From assembly GCA_006386115.1 (NCBI GenBank), contig VFIW01000003.1:1116001-1180000 (forward strand): a stretch of DNA of 64,000 nt, read 5' to 3'. This document shows positions 47,534 to 57,264 of this stretch, in pieces. The notes under the pieces are model-generated. The model saw only the letters and a program-made list of their open reading frames with translations. It was not told the origin of the DNA and searched no databases. Position 1 is the first letter of the stretch. The number at the start of each line of letters is the position of its first letter. The position numbers were made by a program, and so were the translations under genes. Source of the DNA: Globisporangium splendens. Its lineage: Eukaryota > Oomycota > Peronosporomycetes > Pythiales > Pythiaceae.

Positions 47534-49200
47534 TATCGACCTCAGCTCTAAAATGTCTGACAGGCTTCCAGGTATCATCGCTGAAGGACGAAAGCTACGT
47601 GGGACATTCTGTGCAGAATGGCTGCCACACATGACCTCGACTGCAGATGGGTGGCTTCTTGATTCCAACGGCTCCCCTTACAAACTTGCTCACACATCAT
47701 TATCAGTTGGAACAGCACAACTGGGTGACATACTTCGATGGGAGTGGATAAGACCAGGAGTGCTTAACTTCATCCCAACACGTGGAATCTCCGGATTCTC
47801 CCGGCCGTCTATTCGAGCGCTCGAGCGGTTATGTGCCACGTTGGTATCCAACTTCCCACAGCTTCTGTATCGACCACAACAAACAAATGTGCTTCGGCTG
47901 TACAACGGGCAACGTCATTATAACCACGAATGGCATCTGCACACCAGCGAAGCAACTCTGACCCACGTCGACACGACCCTAGTCAAAGCTACGCATACAG
48001 TTCACTCCGCAATGGACTGTGACATCATGGCAACAAGAGACTTGAACGGGCAGAAGGTGTCGTTCCATGCACATCCACGTTTCACAAGAATCGTGCAACT
48101 ATGGGGTGGCAACGGACGATACAATACGACCAGATCTTTCTATCGGCAACAAGTTGCAGCAACGAGGACACAAATTGGCAAAGATACTCGAGATGCAGCA
48201 GTCAACAAAGCTGTCCATACAGCAGGATCTCTGTGGCCAGGACTGCAATTAATCCAATGGAGCGAATTACACAACATCCCAGGGATTACAGTTTATACGG
48301 CTCAGACTCTTCTCCGGCTGAAAGCCAACCGACTCTCCATGTGGAACTATGAGAAAGCTGATCTATCCTGCTCGAATCCCGAATGCTCCCAAGTTGTCCA
48401 ATCTTCTGTTCAACATCTACTCTGGGAGTGTCCGAAAGCCAAACTGGTGTGGAACTACTTTTATGCGCTATGGGCGAAGATCGGAATCACTCCTGGTCAC
48501 GACCCCGCAATCTGGATCTTCAGTCTGGATCTACCACATACTCCAAGGCATGCATGGACCACGATCAAGAGACACATTATCGGACACAAGTTCTCCAATG
48601 AACATCTCCAAGATCATCTCTATCCCGTCGCACACATGCTGTGGCGATATATGAGCGCGTCGCTCATACAAGCCATTTGGTGTGCGCATCTGCGACGCAT
48701 GGATTCGGATCCAATCGAATCGACTGCTGAGATGGCGATCATGATGACCAGATTAGAGGCAGGAATGCGAAACCTCACACGACTCGCTGAAGCGCAAGCT
48801 GGAGACTCGGACGGTCACACGGTTGCAGCAGTTCTCAAGGTATATGTCGACTGCTTTCTCAGCCAAACCGACGCCATCCCCTTGACTCCAAATGATACTC
48901 GCGGCGTTTACCTGTTGTTTTTCGATGGTGGACCACGCGGCAATCCAGGACCAGGAGGGACTGGATCCATTATCGTGCGTGTCCATAAGGACTCGCACAC
49001 AGCCAGTTTAATTTGGGCTGCGAGCATGGCGTATAGCAGGAAGGACACGACCAACAACTTTGCCGAGTACTGGGGTCTCATACACGGACTCCGAGAAGCC
49101 CAGCGCAGTCACTTCGAACCGTTGTACGTGATTGGAGACAGCGCACTCATTATCTCCCAACAGCGAATGCATCGGTCCCCTCGACAGCACCGATTGGCAC
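46401..49200 (+). repeat. Tandem unit 1: module X + LINE segment (2,800 bases)
   Basis: The unit is 1.13 kb of non-LINE sequence (X, 46401 to about 47533) followed by a family B ORF2 segment (about 47534-49200, corresponding to 44,734-46,400). It repeats directly at 49201-52003. The left junction shares CGATTGGCACGT with the LINE and the right junction shares ATCGACCTCAG, so both joins show about 11 bases of microhomology. Confidence 0.9.
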
Positions 49201-49232
49201 GTACTTCGTGTTGTAGACGAGGAGTTTGGTGA
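47083..49232 (+). pseudogene. X-LINE chimeric ORF, copy 1 (frameshifted)
   Basis: In this copy the X frame (from the ATG at 47083) is separated from the LINE frame by a one-base deletion near 47469 (CCGAAG instead of CCGGAAG), so it stops at 47532. The LINE part is open from the junction to 49232 with zinc knuckle and RNase H motifs. It ends in module X of the next unit after the RLARTSC junction. Confidence 0.7.
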
Positions 49233-52003
49233 GACACATGAAAGATATAAAGAATGACTTTTGACTGCAGTGCCCGTCACCTTTGCACTGCGCTCCGCAA
49301 ATTAAAGTTACCAAGTGTCTCCTGGTCAAATGCTATGCTTGACTTCAAGGCTCTAGAAGCTGCAACGGTGAACCGCCACTGGAAGTTACAAGGTTGATCG
49401 ACGATGCAGATCAAAATGCATGTGTCAACCGAAGATTTCCCTTCATCGCATGCAGCTTTGAGAAGTTGGACACTCGCATGACCAAACGAGACACGCGACG
49501 TCATCCATGGAGTTTGTCGTGCATGGAGTGACTCAAGCAGTCAGTGATGTGAGCCACAGCGCGCGAGACAACCGGTCGAATGACTCTAATTGGAAAAGCT
49601 TCGCTTGCGTATCAGCAGCAACGCCCAATGATCACCCAACCTGCTAATAAATTCGCTTTCTGATTCGGTGATCGAAAATGGGTTCATTCGTAGTGTCAGA
49701 GTGTCTCTCAAGCTAACTTCACTTTGTGTTTGCTGACAATGTGTTCTTTTTCTCATGTTAGAGCGGACGCCAACTGAGCTTAGGGGTGGACATCGACGCA
49801 GGAACTGATGAAATCTTCCTTCTCGACACTTCAGTCATTCAGGTTACTGTCAGATCTTTGTTCGCAACGAGATACTCGATTTAATGATCACCACCGTAAT
49901 CAACGAGTGTGAGTCCAGTGCATCCTCGTCGGACTCAGCAACTTCTAGAGAAGTTACTGCTGAGACTGTGTCCTCGTACGATCGGATCCGGTCGCTGCCA
50001 TTTTCAAGTTCGTGTTCCAACAAAACCATCTTGGTTGATCCTCGTTCGCGTTTCGTTTTGACATCGTGTTGGGAAGGAAAATCTTCCGTTGGTAATGGAT
50101 GTCAGGTGCAGCTTGTACGCGATCAAGCCACGGATTACGAACTTCAAGCGTGGCGGGATGGGATTCTAATGGACTACGGAATGTCGAACACGAGAGCATG
50201 GCTTGGCGAAGTCAAGTTTGCTATCACGCGGAATGCCTACCTCTCGCTTCTGGCTTCCTTGAACAATCCGGAAGAAGTACCATCGCTCCGGGATGAAGAC
50301 GATGGCTTTCCAGTCGAATACAGCGACTTGCTGACTATCGACCTCAGCTCTAAAATGTCTGACAGGCTTCCAGGTATCATCGCTGAAGGACGAAAGCTAC
50401 GTGGGACATTCTGTGCAGAATGGCTGCCACACATGACCTCGACTGCAGATGGGTGGCTTCTTGATTCCAACGGCTCCCCTTACAAACTTGCTCACACATC
50501 ATTATCAGTTGGAACAGCACAACTGGGTGACATACTTCGATGGGAGTGGATAAGACCAGGAGTGCTTAACTTCATCCCAACACGTGGAATCTCCGGATTC
50601 TCCCGGCCATCTATTCGAGCGCTCGAGCGGTTATGTGCCACGTTGGTATCCAACTTCCCACAGCTTCTGTATCGACCACAACAAACAAATGTGCTTCGGC
50701 TGTACAACGGGCAACGTCATTATAACCACGAATGGCATCTGCACACCAGTGAAGCAACTCTGACCCACGTCGACACGACCCTAGTCAAAGCTACGCATAC
50801 AGTTCACTCCGCAATGGACTGTGACATCATGGCAACAAGAGACTTGAACGGGCAGAATGTGTCGTTCCATGCACATCCACGTTTCACAAGAATCGTGCAA
50901 CTATGGGGTGGCAACGGACGATACAATACGACCAGATCTTTCTATCGGCAACAAGTTGCAGCAACGAGGACACAAATTGGCAAAGATACTCGAGATGCAG
51001 CAGTCAACAAAGCTGTCCATACAGCAGGATCTCTGTGGCCTTGGACTGCAATTAATCCAATGGAGCGAATTACACAACATCCCAGGGATTACAGTTTATA
51101 CGGCTCAGACTCTTCTCCGGCTGAAAGCCAACCGACTCTCCATGTGGAACTATGAGAAAGCTGATCTATCCTGCTCGAATCCCGAATGCTCCCAAGTTGT
51201 CCAATCTTCTGTTCAACATCTACTCTGGGAGTGTCCGAAAGCCAAACTCGTGTGGAACTACTTTTATGCACTATGGGCGAAGATCGGAATCACTCCTGGT
51301 CACGACCCCGCAATCTGGATCTTCAGTCTGGATCTACCAGATACTCCAAGGCATGCATGGACCTCGATCAAGAGACACATTATCGGACACAAGTTCTCCA
51401 ATGAACATCTCCAAGATCATCTCTATCCCGTCGCACACATGCTGTGTCGATATATGAGCGCGTCGCTCATACATGTCATTTGGTGTGCGCATCTGCGACG
51501 CATGGATTCGGATCCAATCGAATCGACTTCTGAGATGGCGATCATGATGACCAGATTAGAGGCAGGAATGCGAAACCTCACACGACTCGCTGAAGCGCAA
51601 GCTGGAGACTCGGACGGTCACACGGTTGCGGCAGTTCTCAAGATCTATGTCGACTGCTTTCTCAGCCAAACCGACGCCATCCCCTTGACTCCAAATGATA
51701 CTCGCGGCGTTTACCTGTTGTTTTTCGAGGGTGGATCACGCGGCAATCCAGGACCAGGAGGGACTGGATCCATTATCGTGCGTGTCTATAAGGACTCGCA
51801 CACAGCCAGTTTAATTTGGTCCGCCAGCATGTCCTATACCAGGAAGGACACGACCAACAACTTTGCCGAGTACTGGGGTCTCATACATGGACTCCGAGAA
51901 GCCCAACGCAGTCACCTCGAACCGTTGTACGTGATTGGAGACAGTGCACTGATTATCTTCCAACAGCGAATGCATCGGTCCCCTCGACAGCACCGATTGG
52001 CAC
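49201..52003 (+). repeat. Tandem unit 2: module X + LINE segment
   Basis: Direct repeat of 46401-49200 with very few differences up to about 51,240, including two one-base insertions (near 49667 and 50270) and CCTTGG for CCAGG near 51040. More substitutions occur from 51,240 to 52,003. At 52003 the sequence continues into the normal LINE 3' end (GTTTATACCAGACAAG) instead of another module X. Confidence 0.9.
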
Positions 52004-52338
52004 GTTTATACCAGACAAGTCGACGACTCGCGGATTGCATCGATATCCGAGGATGGTACCATCACTACCGTGCCTTCAACAAGATGGCGGACTCAGCCGC
52101 CAACCTAGCCATGGACACCAGAACCTCAACGCAGGTTCACTTCCCAACCCAACGAGCTGCTTTCAACAATCTCACCCAGGATCTTGACAACGACGTCATG
52201 CATTGGCTTATGCGAAGTTCGGAAGACCCAAGGTCATTGGACAACACAAGGCAGCCTCACATAGGACCAAGAGAACATGCCATCCTGGTCAAAGATTATT
52301 TAGCATTCAGAAGTGATCTATTGCAAACCGCGCTATAG
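49884..52338 (+). pseudogene. X-LINE chimeric ORF, copy 2 (one frameshift)
   Basis: From the ATG at 49884 the frame runs through about 153 X-derived codons and straight across the junction (SDLLTIDLSSKMSD) into LINE ORF2, for 424 codons. It breaks at about 51041, where CCTTGG replaces CCAGG. The second part is open to the normal ORF2 stop at 52336-52338 and includes the zinc knuckle and RNase H. In this copy the first catalytic segment reads FFEGGSRGNPGPGG, so the first RNase H Asp is replaced by Glu. The X part has no recognised domain. Confidence 0.75.
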
Positions 52339-52445
52339 ATATATTTACACTCCTAGATGAAATTCGCAATGAAGATTAGGTAGGAGAATGGATATTGTAG
52401 GTCACGACGATGAACCTAAATATACCTCACCTTATAAAGATAAAG
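52339..52445 (+). mobile_element. 3' untranslated end of LINE family B
   Basis: Shared with the copies ending at 32757, 57265 and 61612. A conserved stretch (GGTCACGACGATGAACCTAA, then ATATACCTCACCTTATAAA) ends in a short GATAAA-type repeat, which is the probable reverse-transcriptase priming end. I found no matching target-site duplication for this end. Confidence 0.75.
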
Positions 52446-54426
52446 ATAACCTCTGTTGAGGAGTTTCAGGTACGACGAGTCCTCTCCAAGACGACTGCTC
52501 GCAGCATTGCATGTGAAAGAACAGGGACTTGAGCGAGAGCGGCAAATACATGCTCACTTTCAAATCTACTCTTTTCTGTGCAAGTGCCTGTGGTTTCTAT
52601 AAGGCGAATTTTTCCAGCTGCGGTATTGGCTCGGTGGCTAAGTACCGTCTATCATCGCCCTCAACTCTTTCCGCAGGCACACTAGGCACTGCTACAATTA
52701 CACAAACCTGAACGCGCCACCGGTCGCGAACACAGAATTCAACCGTCAACTCGCAGCAGAGCCAAAACATCTAACTTTGGTGCGAAGAAAGGCTTTACAT
52801 GCTGTCAACCATCAAATCAAACCCCATACTTCGTGCCGATCCACGTGAGCCTTGAGCTTCGTATTGTAATTGCAATTGCAACAGCTGTCGTGATGCAACG
52901 AAGGAAAGAGCACACGCATACTGCCACGGCATATACTGCCACAAAAGGCGCAGATACCCGTCACGCGAGTTTGCATGTATGGCTCGAGACCACGTTGTAC
53001 TCAATCATTTTTGCGCTGATCTCACATTTGATGAGCAGCACGTCCACTTGTAGAAGACGCAGTGCCAAGTATTATACTTAATTACCAAGAAATACACAAC
53101 CCAGACGAAGAGGCAAGTGTGTCTCGTGACACCGTCAGCGCATTTGACATGGGATGACAACCAGCCAACTCCAAGAACGAGAAAAAGCAACAGCAGACAT
53201 GTCTTGTATAAGCGTTGGTCTGGTTTTGCGATTTGGTCTCATAATTGGCGGCACCAGAAGCGAGACTGGATCCACATATGAGCTGCTACAAAATCTTCCC
53301 TGGCTACCGTGGAGTCTAGTTATGGCGGTTGGTTGTGTAGTTGGTAGCATACGCAAATGGATGTGATCCCGAGCTGCTCTGCAGCTCACTCTCCAAACTA
53401 ACACCTATGTAGCAAGTTGCACACTCACAGTACCAGATCTCGGTGTGCAGATTCTCTTAAAATCTCATTATCTCTTTAAGGTAGCCTCTTACATTCACCT
53501 GGCTCTGGCACAATGCGCTGTTGTGTACAATAGCTAGTATCTGCAAGCGATGGGAGCGCAAAGTAGACGTCGAAGGAAACCTCTATTTGGTGGGAATACC
53601 AAGACTCAGTCTCCTGGGTACTCTGTGATGCTAAGCCACAACACTCTTCCAGTTGACTCGTCGTTGGCCACTGATACGATTCGCAACGAGTGTGGAGTGC
53701 TCGCTGACTCCAGCAAAGCGATCTATTCGCTCGGAATACTGCTGGATCCTTTCCAGAATCGGCAAGAGCTCGTCGACCTCTCCACCCAAGCATTCCAACG
53801 AAGTATGCATCGTTCACAACAAGCAGTGTTGCTGAGCTGCGTCTACGATGTTTCAAGTGCTCGCACTAGTAGCGGCTCGCAGGTTCGCTTTGGAGCATTC
53901 CATGGGACACACAAGCTGCATTCCAATACGCAATGTGCGGTCAGGAGTAGATGTTCGATTTACAGTAAGCCCTCATGCGGGTCTGCAACGCGAGTAGTTC
54001 GGTCCAGTCAGCGAATTGGCCGCGAGTGCTGGCACCGGACTCTTTGGGCGTGTAAACAAAGCCGACCAGACTTTCTACTTTGAACCCAGCATCGGAGCAT
54101 GACCTTGGTGCGGATCACTTGACCTTTTTCTTCGTCGGTCGCTGATTGCTTGTGCGTGGGCTGCTCGAGGGCAGTCTTTGGGGCTTCCATCTCTCGCTTC
54201 CGCTGCTCAAGATCATCTTGGGACTTCCAGGGAGCGTCGAGGACCTCGAGTATTTTGACTCGGACCTTTACAAGAATCTGGGGTGGCTGACTGAGCATGA
54301 CGACGTCGAGTCGCTCGGACTCAAGTTCAGCATTTTTGGGCTGGTTCTTACTGGCAACGCTCAAGACATGACTTGTGAATGCTTGAGCGGTAGCAGGTTA
54401 GGTTGCCGTCACGTGAGTAAAAGTAA
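52446..54426. other. 2 kb region of unclear origin
   Basis: Several open frames of 60-180 codons exist on both strands, none with a recognisable domain. A minus-strand stretch near 53640-53800 reads like a helical protein (VDELLPILERIQQYSERIDR), and another near 54120-54364 is Lys/Glu-rich (KILEVLDAPWKSQDDLEQRK). These may be exons or remnants of host genes cut by the LINEs, but I cannot build a gene model. Confidence 0.35.
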
Positions 54427-54700
54427 ATGAAGGGGAGAGAGGGAGGGAGGAATATCTATTAAACGGCTTACCCGTTTAAGAATTCCAAAGCCTCATAAAC
54501 GCTGACGAAGTGAGTTTTGACGTATTTGTGACGCCTGGGCTCCTAGATCATTTCCGAGGAGAGCTTCCGCCGTCGACAGTACGATTCTGTCATTCCCGCG
54601 CGCCTCCCCGGTTAAAAGCATTGAAGTCTTGGTGTTCATTGTTGTGTTTGCAAGCAGATCGGCCATTTTGGTGTTTTCCGTTGTCCTACTTTCGCTGCGA
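54427..54700 (-). mobile_element. Old remnant of LINE family A (3' end)
   Basis: About 270 bases starting with a degenerate GA-rich tail (GGGGAGAGAGGGAGGGAGG). The minus strand reads KMADLLANTTMNTKTS and LLTGEARGNDRIVLS, clearly related to KMADLLANVAMNSKSA and ILTGESRGNDQVLMS of the 35-kb copy. It is much more diverged than the other two family A copies, so it is either older or from a sister subfamily. Confidence 0.7.
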
Positions 54701-54826
54701 TTGTCCGACTTGTACCTGATTCAATCGTATTGAATAGGGTACTGAGATACAATGGTGGCTCGAAATGGAGGATGGACTGCACAACTTCGCCAGCTTCTCT
54801 CAAGCCTAGCTTTCTGCCAAGAGAGG

Positions 54827-55807
54827 TCACCTCTGCGTTGCATCAGCTGCTGCTGGCGGCGCTCGAGTGGATGTCGGCTCCTGCGTGTAGCCCAGACGGT
54901 GGCCCTGGCCAACGCGAGTTGGAGCTCTTGGGCTTCCCACGTTCGCCTCGTGCGCCTGTGAGCGCGTCGACATCGTGGCCTTGGGCTTCGTGCTCTGTCT
55001 TTTTCTCAGCTGCGGCGGGTTACTTTGTGGCTTCACGACAGCATTCGTTGCTGCCGCTGCTATTCTCTGGTTGGAGGCAGGGTTTGGCCCGAATGCTGCG
55101 CAAAAGTCGTCAAAGCCGACCACGCCCTGGCCGCTGTGGTCTTTCTCCGTGATCCGCTTCTGGATCTCCACGTCCGTCAGCCGCTGCTGCGTCTGCGTGT
55201 TGTTCAGCGCATCCCGGAGGTCGACGAAGTTGATGGCGCCGTCGCCATCAACTTCGTACTTGCGAAACACGCGACACAGCGTCTCGATGTGCGGATCCAG
55301 CTTCTCTTTTGTTGCGTGATCAGTTACTGAAGTAGCAGTAGCAACACGAGTGGGACACCTTGGCTTATGACGTGTACGCATCTTTGGTCTTCTTGGCGCT
55401 TGTGCCGAATCGGAACCAGACGTGGCTGCTTCCAAAAGAGAGGGTGACCGCGAAGCGTTAAGGCGGCGAGTCTCCTTCTTGCTCCTAGCACGCCGTCTGG
55501 TCTCGACCCCGTCACTGCTACCGCTGCCTCGACTGCTGCTGGTATCGTGCTCTTGCTTTGTTTCTTCACGCCCACCTTCTTTTGCTTCATGAGAGTTTCG
55601 TCTCCTGCGCATTTGCTTTCTCTTTGGCTTTGCGTCTTTGACTTTCTTGCGGCTCCGAGATCGAGCGTCGCTCCCCCGCGACGACGACGAAACAGAGGAA
55701 GACAATGACGACGAGCTTGGCGCTACAGGAAACGGCGAATGCGCCTCTGACCCAAGCGACTCGTCATCTTCATCGCGCACAAAATTGCTCTTCTCCTTTT
55801 TCTTCAT
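54827..55807 (-). CDS. EF-hand protein with Ser/Arg/Lys-rich N-terminus
   Basis: Single exon, 326 residues, ATG at 55807. The first 150 residues are disordered: acidic/Ser-rich, then Arg/Lys-rich (RSRSRKKVKDAKPKRKQ). Residues about 170-250 hold two EF-hand-like motifs. The first loop is EVDGDGAINFVD (acids at positions 1, 3, 5 and 12) and the second is DHSGQGVVGFDD, less canonical. A basic, Pro/Gln-rich tail follows. It may bind calcium; the architecture resembles centrin-related or calcium-sensing scaffold proteins, but I cannot name an orthologue. Its ATG directly follows the TAG of the upstream minus-strand gene in the same frame, which is unusual (see findings). Confidence 0.75.
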   Translation of the reverse strand: MKKKEKSNFVRDEDDESLGSEAHSPFPVAPSSSSLSSSVSSSSRGSDARSRSRKKVKDAKPKRKQMRRRRNSHEAKEGGREETKQEHDTSSSRGSGSSDGVETRRRARSKKETRRLNASRSPSLLEAATSGSDSAQAPRRPKMRTRHKPRCPTRVATATSVTDHATKEKLDPHIETLCRVFRKYEVDGDGAINFVDLRDALNNTQTQQRLTDVEIQKRITEKDHSGQGVVGFDDFCAAFGPNPASNQRIAAAATNAVVKPQSNPPQLRKRQSTKPKATMSTRSQAHEANVGSPRAPTRVGQGHRLGYTQEPTSTRAPPAAADATQR

Positions 55808-57264
55808 CTACTTGGCCCCTTTTGCCGCAGCGTCCGCCGCAGTAGTCAGTGTCGTCTGTCTCGACAGGATCTGAACCGATTCTAAATCGACGCTCATGAG
55901 CGTCTGCACCAAATCTGGAGCCTGCTTCTCGGGAGCCTTCAACTGATCGTTCGTGAAGAACCGCCCCGTTGGTGTCGTCGTCGAGTGCGTTTTCACGGGT
56001 GGTATGACCACCAATCCGGGTGCCAGACGAAGACAGCGTCGAGAACCACAGGCTTCTTCTTCACCTCCCTTGTTGCAACTCGAGAGACCGTGGGACCTAC
56101 ATGAGGAGCTACGATTGGTGCAGAGTGTGTTGGCTCGTCCATCTTCTCATTACCACTGGTACCGGCTTGTTAACGTGGAGTGGTCTTCTTTGCCAATACT
56201 GGACGCTGCGTCGTCTGGCGAGGCTGATCGGAAAAGTGGACAATTGGATGCCGCTCTTCTCGCTCAAGTGCAACGCGCACAACGTTCGAACTTGGCGGCG
56301 ACGCCAAATAAAAAATCTCCACTCTTCTGGAAACAGTAATCTCCATACTTTGAGAGAGCGTCGCTTTCAGCTTCATTGTCGCGTTTCCGCTTGGCTGCGC
56401 ACTCCAGTCTTTCCAGAAGAGGTGCACTTGAGCTTTCTGTTGCGTCAAGTCTCTGCCGTTACTCGCATTTGGATAAGACTGGTGAAAGTGAATGACCCAG
56501 AGCGAAATGCCGATCGCCTCGAGTCGCTCTTGAAACACTCGATCCACTCGCTGCGCACTGAAATCCACGGACACACAGCAAATCACCTGAAGGACGCGCT
56601 TTGCAATAGCTCTCTGCCTTCCTCCTGCAACTGTGCGCCGCGATTTTCATACCAAAGTTGCCTCTTTGGAGATGGTCTGGTGGAACAACACCAGTTTACA
56701 TACCTCGCCAAAGAGCAGCTGAACATTCACATTTTGATCAACGATAGAGGGCAGCTTGACGAGCACGTCGAGAAAGATCAGCGCTTCCAGATGTGACTCT
56801 CGTCCAGCATTCGCAGTTTCAGCATGGCTGCGCTGCTTCAATGGACTTGGGTCGTAGAGTGCCGCAACCGCTGAATGGTCCAGAAATCCTTTCGCCACAA
56901 TTCTCTGGGTCAGAACACGCGAGTCCAAGTGCAACATCGAAGCCCAGAGCCGCTGCTTGTCCGTGATCCCAAAGTCATTTGAGGCAAAAAGAGAAGTGTT
57001 TACGCATGTATCTTGCCCCAGCAGTTGCAGAATTTTACTCAGGTCCACACATCGTTCTAGAGTGGACGCAGCGACAGCGCCGAACTCCCGCACTCGAGTT
57101 GCATTCACGAATAGCTCAACGCTAGCCTCCCACTCTTCGATCTCGGTGCTCGTTTCGGAAGTTACTCGTATCCTGCTCACATTTCCTTCACAAGTGACCG
57201 CTGTCATCGCTGCTACATCTGTACACTGTATGGACAGCAGCTCCTCGTCTTTTTTCGTGACCTT
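55808..57264 (-). pseudogene. 3' piece of a host gene split by a LINE insertion
   Basis: Multi-exon coding sequence on the minus strand. Exon 57264-56653 is followed by a 66-base intron (56652-56587) and an exon from 56586 to about 56170. Further exons end at the TAG at 55810-55808 (FFTNDQLKAPEKQ, then TTLTTAADAAAKGAK). The protein looks alpha-helical (REFGAVAASTLERCVDLSK, LTQRIVAKGFLDHSAVAALY). Its N-terminal continuation is at 60946-61611, and between the two lies LINE family B. One copy of the 15-base target-site duplication keeps the frame (KVTKKDEELL). The family is uncertain: the combined pattern of beta-rich N-terminal and helical C-terminal parts would fit a scaffold nucleoporin, but this is only a guess. 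Confidence 0.65.

Noticed and set aside
46401..52003. CRISPR array or satellite DNA
   Set aside because: There are only two long units, each containing coding LINE sequence, with no short repeat/spacer pattern.
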